This document shows positions 44,366 to 53,817 of a stretch of DNA of 64,000 bases, one piece after another. The stretch comes from Caballeronia ptereochthonis. Lineage in GTDB: Bacteria > Pseudomonadota > Gammaproteobacteria > Burkholderiales > Burkholderiaceae. The position numbers were made by a program, and so were the translations under genes. Positions within the stretch are counted from its first letter, which is position 1. Each line of letters opens with the position of its first letter. The notes under the pieces are model-generated. The model worked only from the letters and a program-made list of their open reading frames with translations, was not told the origin of the DNA and searched no databases. Location: contig NZ_FCOB02000023.1 in NCBI RefSeq assembly GCF_001545075.1, positions 1 through 64,000 of the forward strand, given 5' to 3'.

Positions 44366-45277
44366 ATGGCAATCGAACAAGCAAGCTTCCCGCAATTCGT
44401 CTCCGCCGGCGACATCCTCACCGACATGATTCGCACGGACGTGTCGAGCTGGCTCTCGCGCCCGGGGGGCGCGGGCTGGAACGTGGCGCGCGCGGTCGCG
44501 CGGCTCGGCCTGCCTACCGCCTGCGCCGGCTCGCTCGGCGTGGACAACTTCTCGGACGACCTGTGGGAAGCGAGCGTCGCATCGGGGCTCGACATGCGCT
44601 TCATGCAGCGCGTCGAGCGCCCGCCGCTGCTCGCGATCGTCCACAAGACGCAGCCGCCGACGTACTACTTCATGGGCGAGAACGGCGCGGATCTCGCGTT
44701 CGATCCGTCGAAGCTGCCGCAAGGCTGGATGGAGCGCGTGAAGTGGGCGCATTTCGGCTGCATCAGCCTCGTGCGCCAGCCGCTCGGCGCCACGCTCGCC
44801 GGGCTCGCCGGGCGACTGCGCGATCACGGCGTGAAGATCAGCTTCGATCCGAACTATCGCAACCTGATGGAGCACGGCTACGAGCCGATCCTGCGCAACA
44901 TGGCGGGGCTTGCCGATCTCATCAAGGTGTCGGACGAAGACCTGCACATGCTCTTCAAGGGCATGCCGGAGGCGGACGCGCTCGCGAAGGTCCGTTCGAT
45001 GAATCCGCAGGCCACCGTGCTCGTCACGCGCGGCTCAGCGCAAGCGACGCTCTACGCCGGGGATAATCAGTACAGCGCGCGTCCGCCGAGCGTCGAAGTG
45101 GCGGATACGGTCGGCGCGGGCGATGCGTCCATCGGCGGCCTGCTCTACAGCCTCATGGCGCGCCACGGCGAGTGGCCCGATCATCTGAAGTTCGCGCTCG
45201 CGGCGGGCGCGGCGGCGTGTCGTCATTCGGGCGCGCATTCGCCCTCGCTGGAAGAGGTCGAGGAGTTACTGAAATAA
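44366..45277 (+). CDS. PfkB-family carbohydrate kinase (fructokinase-like)
   Basis: 303-residue ribokinase-fold sugar kinase. The N-terminal signature is RPGGAGWNVARAVARLG. The second PfkB signature is DTVGAGDASIGGLL, with catalytic base Asp253. NPNYRNL-like DPNYRNLM and TRGSAQATLY are further family features. Its place after a mannose isomerase suggests fructose 6-phosphorylation. Other PfkB substrates (ribose, ketodeoxygluconate) cannot be excluded by sequence. The gene starts 4 bases after the isomerase stop, closing a three-gene operon. Confidence 0.9.
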   Translation: MAIEQASFPQFVSAGDILTDMIRTDVSSWLSRPGGAGWNVARAVARLGLPTACAGSLGVDNFSDDLWEASVASGLDMRFMQRVERPPLLAIVHKTQPPTYYFMGENGADLAFDPSKLPQGWMERVKWAHFGCISLVRQPLGATLAGLAGRLRDHGVKISFDPNYRNLMEHGYEPILRNMAGLADLIKVSDEDLHMLFKGMPEADALAKVRSMNPQATVLVTRGSAQATLYAGDNQYSARPPSVEVADTVGAGDASIGGLLYSLMARHGEWPDHLKFALAAGAAACRHSGAHSPSLEEVEELLK

Positions 45278-45341
45278 CCGTCGCACGCGTTACATATCAG
45301 CGTGCTAGCATGGATTCGTCCTTGCCGGAGGCGAATCCAAC

Positions 45342-45563
45342 ATGGAAGACACCACCTATACGAAAGGCATCTATACCGCGACGATCGGCGTGCGCGCCCT
45401 CGATGACGGGCAGTTCCAGGGGCTCGTCTCGTTGACGCGCGACGACGGCGAGGCGGCCGATGCGACACTCTACGAAGTGGAAGCCACATCGGAGAACGAA
45501 GAAGAAGCGCTCAACGAAGCGCGCGCGCTCGCGCACCGCATCCTCGGGGAAATCGAACTGTAG
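45342..45563 (+). CDS. Small acidic hypothetical protein, first of a likely paralog pair
   Basis: 73-residue soluble protein of unknown function with GGAGG about 9 bases before the ATG. It has a beta-rich first half (GIYTATIGVRALDDGQFQGLVSLTRDD) and an acidic C-terminal helix (ENEEEALNEARALAHRIL). The next small gene has the same plan, a GVY-strand, an LxxG turn, an R-x-D segment and an EA-x(3)-A helix, so they are probably diverged duplicates. I know no function for this family. It starts 64 bases after the kinase gene. Confidence 0.72.
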   Translation: MEDTTYTKGIYTATIGVRALDDGQFQGLVSLTRDDGEAADATLYEVEATSENEEEALNEARALAHRILGEIEL

Positions 45564-45632
45564 GCGGCCGCATCGGCGCGCGGCGCGGTTCGCTTCGCGT
45601 CGCGGCGCCTCCCGGCTGCATCGGAGGGCATC

Positions 45633-45878
45633 ATGCCTGAGCAGGTCTTCCTTTACGGCGTCTACTCGATCCACGTGAGGCCGGTCGAGCTCCAAGGCTC
45701 GCGCTGGGACGCGGAGTACGAGATCCGGCATCACGACAAGGCAGTCCAGGCGTGGACGACGGTCGGCGGCGACGACGGTCTCACGGACCAGGCCGAGGCG
45801 ATCGAGCTCGCTCACCAGCGCGCCGTGTCGGATATCGAAGCCGGCGCGGGCATTCCGAAGCCGCGCGCGTTTCCCTGA
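45633..45878 (+). CDS. Small hypothetical protein, second of a likely paralog pair
   Basis: 81-residue soluble protein of unknown function with CGGAGGG about 5 bases before the ATG. It reads YGVYSIHVRPVELQGSRWDAEYEIRHHD, then a TV strand (AWTTVGGDDG) and the helix TDQAEAIELAHQRAVSDIE. It aligns in layout with the previous small protein, though identity is low. Its stop is 20 bases from the 3' end of the convergent GST gene. Homologues seem common in Burkholderia, but the role is unknown. Confidence 0.72.
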   Translation: MPEQVFLYGVYSIHVRPVELQGSRWDAEYEIRHHDKAVQAWTTVGGDDGLTDQAEAIELAHQRAVSDIEAGAGIPKPRAFP

Positions 45879-45898
45879 TCTTCGCCCCGCTAGCCGGC

Positions 45899-46555
45899 TT
45901 ACGGCCGCGACTCTTCCGCGCCGTGCGCCACGCCCACGTGAGGCTTGAGCGCCAGCCGCTCCGCCTCGCGATGATCGATCGCCGACGCGCGCTCGTGGCC
46001 TTCCCGCGCAAGCGAGCGCTCGACGTAATCGAAGAGCACGCCCTGCGGCTCGATCAGCTTCGCGATGAACGCGATCTGCAGCGTGCTCGCCGCGAGAATA
46101 TCGGCGGCGGTGAATTGATCGCCGAGCAGCCACGGCCCTTCTTCCAGCGCGCTCTCGATCGCGTGCTCGACGCGCCCCAGATCGCCCCAGCCGAAGCTCA
46201 CGGTATTGCCTGGCGCGCCGGTCACGCGCTCGGCCATCGCCGGCTCCAGGCATGAGCCGGTGAAAAACATCCACTGAAGAAAGCGGCCGCGCGCCGGATC
46301 GTGAAGCGGCACGCCAAGGCCGCATTCCGGATACCGGTCCGCGAGATAGAGCAGCACCGCGCCCGATTCGGCCACGCGCACGCTGCCGTCTTCCAGCGCC
46401 GGCAGTTTCGACATCGGATTGACGCGGCAGAAATTCGGATCGTTCTGCGCGCCCGCGCGGATGTTCACGAACTCGAGCTGATACGGGACGCGCATTTCTT
46501 CGAGCATCCACAGCGCGCGGAAGGCGCGCGTCTTCGGCCAGTAGTAGAGCTTCAT
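45899..46555 (-). CDS. Glutathione S-transferase
   Basis: 218-residue GST. The N-domain starts MKLYYWPKTRAFRALWMLEEM. The cis-Pro segment is MSKLPALEDG and the gamma-Glu site ESGAVLLYLADRYP. The C-domain contains WGDLGRVEHAIESALEEGPWLLGDQFTAADIL. After the typical end (about residue 180) comes an Arg/Glu/His-rich tail of 30-40 residues, longer than in usual relatives. The enzyme conjugates glutathione to unknown electrophiles. It is distinct from the GST at 22 kb. Confidence 0.9.
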   Translation of the reverse strand: MKLYYWPKTRAFRALWMLEEMRVPYQLEFVNIRAGAQNDPNFCRVNPMSKLPALEDGSVRVAESGAVLLYLADRYPECGLGVPLHDPARGRFLQWMFFTGSCLEPAMAERVTGAPGNTVSFGWGDLGRVEHAIESALEEGPWLLGDQFTAADILAASTLQIAFIAKLIEPQGVLFDYVERSLAREGHERASAIDHREAERLALKPHVGVAHGAEESRP

Positions 46556-46799
46556 CGGCGTCGTTTTCCTCGGCTTTCGAGTCGTTCAGGTTAGTCCCAA
46601 ATCGCGCTGGAACGCGCGGCACTTCGCCTCGGGTTTACGCGTAGCCGCGTGAGATCGAGAAAATTCCTCTCGATCATCTCAAAAACGAAGGCGTTGTTTC
46701 TCGATGCGCGCCGAATCCGGGCGAGTGCGCAAAAACATTCCGCGGTTGTCGGCAAAGAATGGCGCATTGCCTCGCATACCAAAATTACACGGAGATTCC

Positions 46800-49700
46800 A
46801 TGAACGCGCGCGTCCCCGCCGAAGCTTTTTCCCCATGCACGAACGAGCCCGCGTTGTCGGACTATCAATTGAGCGACAACCTGAGCGCCACGACCGGACG
46901 CATTTTCCTCACCGGCACGCAGGCGCTGGTGCGTCTCGTCCTGATGCAGCGCGCGCTCGACCGGGCGGCCGGGCTCAACACGGCGGGCTTCGTCAGCGGC
47001 TATCGCGGTTCGCCGCTCGGGATGGTCGATCAGCAACTGTGGAAGGCGAAGAAACTGCTCGCGTCGCACGACGTGCGCTTTCTGCCTGCGATCAACGAAG
47101 AACTCGGCGGCACCGCCGTGCTCGGCACGCAGCGCGTCGAATCGGATGCGGAGCGCACGGTCGACGGCGTGTTCGCGATGTGGTACGGCAAGGGCCCGGG
47201 CGTCGATCGCGCGGGCGATGCGCTCAAGCATGGCAACGCCTACGGCTCGTCGCCGCACGGCGGCGTGCTCGTCGTCGCGGGCGATGACCACGGCTGTGTT
47301 TCGTCCTCCATGCCGCATCAGAGCGATCAGACGATGATCTCGTGGCACATGCCGGTGGTGAATCCGTCGAACGTCGCGGACATGCTGGAGTTCGGCATCT
47401 ACGGCTGGGCGCTGTCGCGCTTCTCGGGCGCGTGGATCGGCTTCAAGGCGATTTCGGAGACGGTCGAATCCGGCTCGACGGTCGATCTCGGCGCGCTTCG
47501 CACCGACTGGAAAGCGCCCGACGATTTCACGCCGCCGCAGGGCGGCCTGCACAACCGCTGGCCCGATCTGCCGAGCCTCACGATCGAAGCGCGCCTCGCC
47601 GCGAAAATCGAGGCCGTGCGCCATTTCGCGCGCGCAAACAGCATCGACAAGTGGATCGCGCCGAGCCCGCGCGCGGACGTCGGCATCGTGACGTGCGGCA
47701 AGGCGCATCTCGATCTGATGGAAGCGCTGCGCCGCCTCGAACTCACCGTCGATGATCTCGATGCCGCCGGTGTGCGCATCTACAAGGTCGGGCTGTCGTA
47801 TCCGCTGGAGACGACGCGTCTCGAAACCTTCGTCGAGGGTCTGTCGGAAGTGCTCGTGATCGAGGAGAAAGGGCCGATCGTCGAGCAGCAGATCAAGGAG
47901 CATCTCTACAACCGCGTCGACGGCGCGCGGCCGGTCGTGGTCGGCAAGAACGCGCGGGACGGTTCGGCGCTTCTCAGCGCACTCGGCGAACTCAGGCCTT
48001 CGCGCGTGCTGCCGGTGTTCGCGGACTGGCTCGCACGCCACAAGCCGGCGCTCGATCGCCGCGACAAGGTGGTCGATCTCGTCGCGCCGCAGATCCTCTC
48101 GAATGTCGCCGATGCCGTGAAGCGCACGCCCTACTTCTGCTCGGGCTGCCCGCACAACACGTCGACGAAGGTGCCGGAGGGTTCGGTCGCGCAGGCGGGC
48201 ATCGGCTGTCACTTCATGGCGTCGTGGATGGAGCGCGACACCACCGGCCTGATTCAAATGGGCGGCGAAGGCGTCGACTGGGCGTCGCATTCGATGTTCA
48301 CGAAGACGCCGCACGTCTTCCAGAATCTCGGCGACGGCACGTACTTCCATTCGGGCATTCTCGCGATTCGCCAGGCAGTCGCCGCGAAGGCGAACATCAC
48401 GTACAAGATTCTCTACAACGATGCCGTCGCGATGACGGGCGGCCAGCCTGTCGACGGCAGCATCTCCGTGCCGCAGATCGCGCGGCAGGTGGAAGCGGAA
48501 GGCATCGCGCTGCTGGTGGTGGTCAGTGACGAGCCCGAAAAATACGATGGCCACGAAGATCAGTTCCCGCGCGGCACGACGTTCCATCACCGCAGCGAAC
48601 TGGACGACGTGCAGCGCCGTCTGCGCGACACGCCGGGCGTCACCGTGCTCATCTACGATCAGACGTGCGCCGCCGAAAAGCGCCGCCGCCGCAAGAAGGG
48701 CGAGTTTCCCGATCCGGACAAGCGCCTCTTCATCAACGAAGCCGTGTGCGAAGGCTGCGGCGATTGCGGCGTGCAGTCGAATTGCCTGTCGGTCGAGCCG
48801 GTCGAAACCGAACTCGGCCGCAAGCGGCGCATCGATCAGTCGTCGTGCAACAAGGACTATTCGTGCGTGAACGGATTCTGCCCGAGCTTCGTCACGCTCG
48901 AAGGCGCGAAGCTGAAGAAGGCCGAAGGCCACGCGTTCGATCCCGCCGAGCTTGCGCGCCGCGTCGATGCGCTGCCGCTGCCGCAAGGCCATCTCGACCG
49001 CGCGCCGTACGACATTCTCGTGACTGGCGTCGGCGGCACGGGCGTCGTGACGGTGGGCGCGCTCATCAGCATGGCGGCGCATCTGGAAGGCAAGAGCGCG
49101 TCGGTGCTCGATTTCATGGGCTTCGCGCAGAAGGGCGGCTCGGTGCTGTCGTTCGTGCGCTTTGCCGCGACGGACGCGCTGCTCAACCAGGTGCGCATCG
49201 ACACGCAGCAGGCCGATCTGCTGCTCGCGTGCGACATGGTCGTCGGCGCGAGCCCGGAAGCGTTGCAGACGGTGCGGCACGATCGCACGAAGATCGTCGT
49301 GAACACGCACGCGATTCCGAACGCGAGCTTCGTGCAGAACCCGGAGGCGAATCTTCATGCGGATGCGCTGCTCGACAAGATGCGTCACGCGGCGGGCGCC
49401 GGTGCGCACGACGCATTGCGCAGCTGCGACGCGCAATCGCTCGCGACGCGCTTTCTCGGCGACACCATCGGCGCGAACATACTGATGCTCGGCTTCGCGT
49501 GGCAGCTCGGGCTCGTGCCGCTGTCGCTCGCGGCGCTGATGCGCGCGATCGAGCTGAACAATGTGGCGGTCACATCGAACAAGTTCGCGTTCTCCATCGG
49601 CCGGCTCGCGGCGGCGGACATGGCTTCGCTGGATGCGTTGACGGCGCAGGTGCTGGCCAAGCGCGTCGTGATGGATCAGATGTCGCTGCCCGAACTGATC

Positions 49701-50378
49701 CGCGATCGCGAGGAGCGGCTGCTGGCATACGGCGGCGCAAAATATGTCGAGCGCTATCGCAAGCTGGTGAACGCGGCGGCCGGACATGAACCGATCGCGC
49801 GCGCGATCGCGATCTCGTTCTACAAGCTGCTCGCCGTGAAGGATGAATATGAAGTCGCGCGCCTGCACGCGGACCCGGCATTTCGCGCCGCGCTCGCCGC
49901 GCAGTTCGAAGGCACGGCGGGCGAGAGCTATGCCGTGAAGTTCAACCTCGCGCCGCCGGTGCTATCGCATGACGTACCGAAGAAGAAGGTCTTCGGCCAA
50001 TGGCTGTGGCCGGTGCTCGGCGGCCTCGCGAAGTTCCGCGCCTTGCGCGGCGGTGCATTCGATGTCTTCGGCAAGACGCTCGAACGCCGCATGGAACGCC
50101 GGCTCGCCGACGACTTCGAGATCACGATGACGCGCGCCCTCGCGAAACTCGATGCGGACAACGCCGGGGACGTGAAGGCGCTCGCCGCGCTCTTCGAGCG
50201 CGTGCGCGGCTACGGCCACGTGAAGCTCGCGAACGTCGCGATGGTCAAGCGCAGCGAGCGCGAGATCGCCGCGCGCCTCGGCATCGACGCGGCGACGGGC
50301 GACGCGGTGCGCGCCGCCATCGACACGATGAAGGGCGCAGCGTCGCTGAAAGGCATTCCGGTGGTCGTCGCGAAGTGA
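46800..50378 (+). CDS. Fused indolepyruvate:ferredoxin oxidoreductase
   Basis: 1192-residue fusion of the alpha and gamma parts of the 2-oxoacid:acceptor oxidoreductase superfamily, which decarboxylates aryl- or branched-chain pyruvates to acyl-CoA. The N-terminal pyrimidine/PP part (GFVSGYRGSPLGMVDQQLW, GWALSRFSGAWIGFK) is followed by a TPP domain (CSGCPHNTST, GIGCHFMASWM, GDGTYFHSG, NDAVAMTGGQP). A Cys cluster near residue 650 (CEGCGDCGVQSNC) and SCVNGFCPSF bind [4Fe-4S]. The gamma domain starts VTGVGGTGVVTVG. GGAGAT precedes the start at 46800. Its stop abuts the convergent EAL gene. Single gene. Confidence 0.95.
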   Translation: MNARVPAEAFSPCTNEPALSDYQLSDNLSATTGRIFLTGTQALVRLVLMQRALDRAAGLNTAGFVSGYRGSPLGMVDQQLWKAKKLLASHDVRFLPAINEELGGTAVLGTQRVESDAERTVDGVFAMWYGKGPGVDRAGDALKHGNAYGSSPHGGVLVVAGDDHGCVSSSMPHQSDQTMISWHMPVVNPSNVADMLEFGIYGWALSRFSGAWIGFKAISETVESGSTVDLGALRTDWKAPDDFTPPQGGLHNRWPDLPSLTIEARLAAKIEAVRHFARANSIDKWIAPSPRADVGIVTCGKAHLDLMEALRRLELTVDDLDAAGVRIYKVGLSYPLETTRLETFVEGLSEVLVIEEKGPIVEQQIKEHLYNRVDGARPVVVGKNARDGSALLSALGELRPSRVLPVFADWLARHKPALDRRDKVVDLVAPQILSNVADAVKRTPYFCSGCPHNTSTKVPEGSVAQAGIGCHFMASWMERDTTGLIQMGGEGVDWASHSMFTKTPHVFQNLGDGTYFHSGILAIRQAVAAKANITYKILYNDAVAMTGGQPVDGSISVPQIARQVEAEGIALLVVVSDEPEKYDGHEDQFPRGTTFHHRSELDDVQRRLRDTPGVTVLIYDQTCAAEKRRRRKKGEFPDPDKRLFINEAVCEGCGDCGVQSNCLSVEPVETELGRKRRIDQSSCNKDYSCVNGFCPSFVTLEGAKLKKAEGHAFDPAELARRVDALPLPQGHLDRAPYDILVTGVGGTGVVTVGALISMAAHLEGKSASVLDFMGFAQKGGSVLSFVRFAATDALLNQVRIDTQQADLLLACDMVVGASPEALQTVRHDRTKIVVNTHAIPNASFVQNPEANLHADALLDKMRHAAGAGAHDALRSCDAQSLATRFLGDTIGANILMLGFAWQLGLVPLSLAALMRAIELNNVAVTSNKFAFSIGRLAAADMASLDALTAQVLAKRVVMDQMSLPELIRDREERLLAYGGAKYVERYRKLVNAAAGHEPIARAIAISFYKLLAVKDEYEVARLHADPAFRAALAAQFEGTAGESYAVKFNLAPPVLSHDVPKKKVFGQWLWPVLGGLAKFRALRGGAFDVFGKTLERRMERRLADDFEITMTRALAKLDADNAGDVKALAALFERVRGYGHVKLANVAMVKRSEREIAARLGIDAATGDAVRAAIDTMKGAASLKGIPVVVAK

Positions 50379-51698
50379 TCAATCCGCGTCGTCCTCGGCG
50401 ATCCAGTCGATGTCGCCGCACAGCACGCAGCGCTTGCCTTCCGAGCGCGTCTCCACCGACAGCGTGACGCAGGGCATCGCCTCGTTGATCGAGAGATACG
50501 GCTTCGTGACGTGCACGCGCTCCGGATCGCCGAGCGCCGCGCGGAAGTACGGGCGGCGCAGCCAATTCGCGCCTTGCGCGTCGATCAGCGGCAGAAAGCG
50601 CGCCTCGTGCGCGGCGCGGTCCGCGCGCAGCACCACGTTGCGGCCCGCCTGCCTGCCGTTCTGATCGAGCAGGAAGCAGCGCGCGGCGTTATCGAGCGCA
50701 AGGAAGTTCCAGCACACCTCTTCGAGCGGCTCGCCCGACGCGAGCCGCTCGGCGGCGCGCTCGAACGCGCGCATGTACGGTTGCAGGCGCGTGGCGACGC
50801 GGCGCTCGCGCGCCTCGGTCTGCAGGCGGTAGCGCTCCGTCAGCTCGCCGATCACCGTCTGCGCGTGCACGCTGTCGGCGGGTCCCGGATGCGGCCGCGC
50901 GAAGAAGAAGCCCTGCACGAAGTCCGCGCCGCTCGCGAGCGCCAGTTGCGCCTCGTGCTCGGTCTCGACGCCTTCTATCAGCACGAGCTTGCCCGCTTCA
51001 TGCAGCAGCGACACGATGCCCGACAGCACCGCCTCCATGTTCTGGCGTTGCTTGAGCGTGCGCGGCGACAGCGCCGCATGCACGTTCTGGCCGGCATGCG
51101 AAAGCATCACGCGATCGAGCTTGACGATATCCGGATCGAGCTGCCAGATGCGCTCGATGTTCGTGTGCCCCGCGCCGAAATCGTCGAGCGCGATGAGAAA
51201 GCCCTGCTCGCGGAACTGCTGCACGGCGAGCGCGAGCCGCTCGATGTCCTCCGCGCTCTGCTCCAGCACTTCGAGCACGACGCGGCGCGGCTCGAGATGC
51301 AGGCGCTTGAGATTGGCCATCAGCGCCGCCGCGTGATACGGCTCGGTCAGCGCGCCCGGATGCACGTTGAGAAAGAGCCATTCGGTCTGCGCGCCGAGCA
51401 TCTTGAAGTTCTCGAGATGCAGGGCCTGCGCGAGCCGGTCGATCTGCAGCGCTTCGCCGACGCGCGATGCCTGCCCGAACACGTCGAGCGGCGAGACCGG
51501 CCGGTCGAGCGCATCGTGCGCGCGCAGCAGGCCTTCGTAGCCGACCGCACGCATGTGCGACAGGCTGAACACCGGCTGAAACACGCTCGACAGCGTCCAG
51601 TCGCCGTGTTCGACCGAATAGCGGTCGAGGCCGGACATCACGCCCAGCTCGAAGCTGCGCGCGGAAACCGTCGTTTTCTCCGGATTTGCGATCACCAT
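50379..51698 (-). CDS. EAL-domain cyclic-di-GMP phosphodiesterase
   Basis: 439-residue protein, start 51698 with GAGGGG 8-13 bases upstream. The EAL domain spans about residues 35-275. The signature is EGL (Glu55-Leu57, in GYEGLLR) instead of EAL. Other catalytic residues are kept: Asn111, Glu143, Asp172-Asp173 (LDDFGAGHTN), Lys193, Glu242 (IEGVETEHE) and Gln262. It should thus hydrolyse c-di-GMP. The C-terminal 150 residues (PYMRAFERAAERLA to CGDIDWIAEDD) form a sensor-like domain comparable to YkuI_C/PAS-type modules. No membrane segment. It is divergent from the Na+/H+ antiporter gene. Confidence 0.88.
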   Translation of the reverse strand: MVIANPEKTTVSARSFELGVMSGLDRYSVEHGDWTLSSVFQPVFSLSHMRAVGYEGLLRAHDALDRPVSPLDVFGQASRVGEALQIDRLAQALHLENFKMLGAQTEWLFLNVHPGALTEPYHAAALMANLKRLHLEPRRVVLEVLEQSAEDIERLALAVQQFREQGFLIALDDFGAGHTNIERIWQLDPDIVKLDRVMLSHAGQNVHAALSPRTLKQRQNMEAVLSGIVSLLHEAGKLVLIEGVETEHEAQLALASGADFVQGFFFARPHPGPADSVHAQTVIGELTERYRLQTEARERRVATRLQPYMRAFERAAERLASGEPLEEVCWNFLALDNAARCFLLDQNGRQAGRNVVLRADRAAHEARFLPLIDAQGANWLRRPYFRAALGDPERVHVTKPYLSINEAMPCVTLSVETRSEGKRCVLCGDIDWIAEDDAD

Positions 51699-52090
51699 GC
51701 CGATCCCCTCGCCTCCATGTTGCGGCGAAGCGCGCTCGACCTGCGCGTGCCTTGCGTCGTCAATGCCCCCGGACCCGCGCTCGATCCGTTCCATACCGTT
51801 TTCATAGAACAGCCCTCGATGATCTCGTCGGGAGTCTCAGCGTCCCGTGATTTTCGATAAAGCAAGCTCCATGCGCACGAAGACGAGCGAAGCGGCACGA
51901 TTCGTCGTCCGTTTGCCCGCGTCATGCACCGCCGGCAGGCGAGCTCAAGTGCACGCGCACCGTTACGGTGCGAAACCGGGCGGCCCGTTCTCTGCCTGCT
52001 TCGCGAGCACCGGCTAAACTTTCGGCTCATCGAAACAAATGCCAGACGCCGCGTGCGCCGGCCGCTCGCGCGTCTTGCTGTAGCGCACAC
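51699..52090. other. Divergent promoter region of EAL and antiporter genes
   Basis: 392 bases between two divergent starts. Open frames on both strands are in-frame extensions of the neighbours without ribosome-binding sites. No operator or hairpin was convincing. Confidence 0.35.
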
Positions 52091-53758
52091 ATGGAAATCG
52101 TTTTTACCGTCCTCATTCTTCTGCTGGCCGTGGCGCTCTCGGGGCTGGGCCTGAGCCTGCTCCCGATCAAGCTGCCGCTGCCGCTCATCCAGATCGCGCT
52201 CGGCGCGCTGCTCGCCTGGCCGGGCTTCGGGCTGCACGTCACCTTCGATCCCGAGCTCTTCATGCTTCTGTTCATCCCGCCGCTGCTGTTCGCGGACGGC
52301 TGGCGCATTCCGAAGCGCGAGCTCTTCATGCAGCGCCGCGCGATCCTGATGCTCGCGCTCGGGCTCGTGTTCATCACGGTCGGCGTGCTCGGCTACTTTC
52401 TGCACGCGATGATTCCGTCGATGCCGCTGCCCGTCGCCTTCGCGCTCGCGGCCGTGCTCTCGCCGACCGATGCCGTCGCCCTGACGGGCATTGCCGGGCG
52501 CAACCGCATTCCCGCGAATCTGATGCACATTCTCGAGGGCGAGGCGCTGATGAACGACGCGTCGGGCCTCGTCGCGCTGAAGTTCGCCATTGCCGCCGCG
52601 CTGACGGGCGTGTTTTCGCTGCGAGACGCGACCATCAGCTTTTTCATCATCGCGGCGGGCGGACTCGCGATCGGCGCGGCGATCAGCTGGGCCGTCACGG
52701 AGATTCCGTCGCGTCTTCTGAAGTTCTCGGAGGACGACGACCCGGCGGCGGGCGTGATCCTCACGATCCTGATTCCGTTCGCGGCGTACGTCGTGGCCGA
52801 GCATACGGGCTGCTCGGGCATTCTGGCCGCGGTGTCGGCGGGCATGATGATGAACATCCAGAGCTTGCGCGACAGCATTCCGAGCGCGGTGCGCGTGCGC
52901 ATGACGAGCACGTGGACGATGATCGAGTTCGTCTTCAACGGCATGGTGTTCATCCTGCTCGGGCTGCAGTTTCCGCACATCATCGGACAGGCGCTGGTGG
53001 AGGCACACCACGATGGGAACGCACGCGTCGGCATGCTGCTCGGCTACGTGTTCGCGACCTTGGTCGCGCTCTATGCGTTGCGTTTCGTGTGGGTGTATTC
53101 GCTGCGCTGGGTCGCGGCCCGCAGAACGGCGAAGCAGGGTCTGGAAAGCGCCGCGCCCGGTTTTCGCACGCTTGCGCTGACGACGATCGGCGGCGTGCGC
53201 GGCGCGGTCACGCTCGCGGGCGTGCTGTCGCTGCCCGAGACGCTGGCGAACGGCGTGCCGCTTGGCGGGCGCGATGTGGCGATCTTCATTGCGTCGGCGG
53301 TGATTCTCGTGTCGCTTCTGATTGCGGTCGTGGGCTTGCCGCTGATGCTGCGCGGCATCGAGCGCGAGCGCAATCCGCATGCGGCGGAGGAGCGCATGGC
53401 GCGACGCCGCGCGGCGCAGGCGGCGATCCGCGCGATCGACGACACGCACGACGAGATGATCGAGCAGATGGACGAAGCCGCGTCGGCGAGATGCGCTGAT
53501 TCGACTGCGCGCGTGATGAGCCTGTATCGGCGGCGGCTCGAGCAGCTTGGTGACGACGAAGCGCCGCGGGCGGCTGCCAGGAAGAGCGAGATGATGGAAA
53601 CGCGACTGAAGGTGGCCGCGCTGCGCGCGGAACGCGCCGAGTTGCTGAAGTTGCGCTACGCGCAGGCGATCAATGATGAGACGTTGAACAAGCTGATGCG
53701 GGAGATTGATCTTTCGGAGACTGCAATTGTGAATCGGAAGCGTGGGACGGCTGTGTAG
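52091..53758 (+). CDS. CPA1-family Na+/H+ antiporter
   Basis: 555-residue inner-membrane antiporter with about twelve helices to residue 420. FFIPPLLFADG-like LLFIPPLLFADGW, LSPTDAVALTGIAG (cation-site TD) and EGEALMNDASGLVALKF (ND of the CPA1 family) are typical, and TIGGVRGAVTLAGVLSLP follows. The C-terminal 130 residues are cytoplasmic, charged and probably coiled coil (MIEQMDEAASARCADSTARV, ETRLKVAALRAERAEL). The ATG at 52091 starts a hydrophobic helix at once. Function: Na+ or K+ export in exchange for protons. Single gene. Confidence 0.93.
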   Translation: MEIVFTVLILLLAVALSGLGLSLLPIKLPLPLIQIALGALLAWPGFGLHVTFDPELFMLLFIPPLLFADGWRIPKRELFMQRRAILMLALGLVFITVGVLGYFLHAMIPSMPLPVAFALAAVLSPTDAVALTGIAGRNRIPANLMHILEGEALMNDASGLVALKFAIAAALTGVFSLRDATISFFIIAAGGLAIGAAISWAVTEIPSRLLKFSEDDDPAAGVILTILIPFAAYVVAEHTGCSGILAAVSAGMMMNIQSLRDSIPSAVRVRMTSTWTMIEFVFNGMVFILLGLQFPHIIGQALVEAHHDGNARVGMLLGYVFATLVALYALRFVWVYSLRWVAARRTAKQGLESAAPGFRTLALTTIGGVRGAVTLAGVLSLPETLANGVPLGGRDVAIFIASAVILVSLLIAVVGLPLMLRGIERERNPHAAEERMARRRAAQAAIRAIDDTHDEMIEQMDEAASARCADSTARVMSLYRRRLEQLGDDEAPRAAARKSEMMETRLKVAALRAERAELLKLRYAQAINDETLNKLMREIDLSETAIVNRKRGTAV

Positions 53759-53817
53759 GTTGATTGGGGACGGTGGGTTTGGTTTGCTTCGGCTGTCGCC
53801 GGATCCCGTTTTCGTGT

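Noticed and set aside
46785..49868. 1027-codon minus-strand open frame
   Set aside because: Antisense to the indolepyruvate oxidoreductase, composition Arg/His-rich, no ribosome-binding site or domain.
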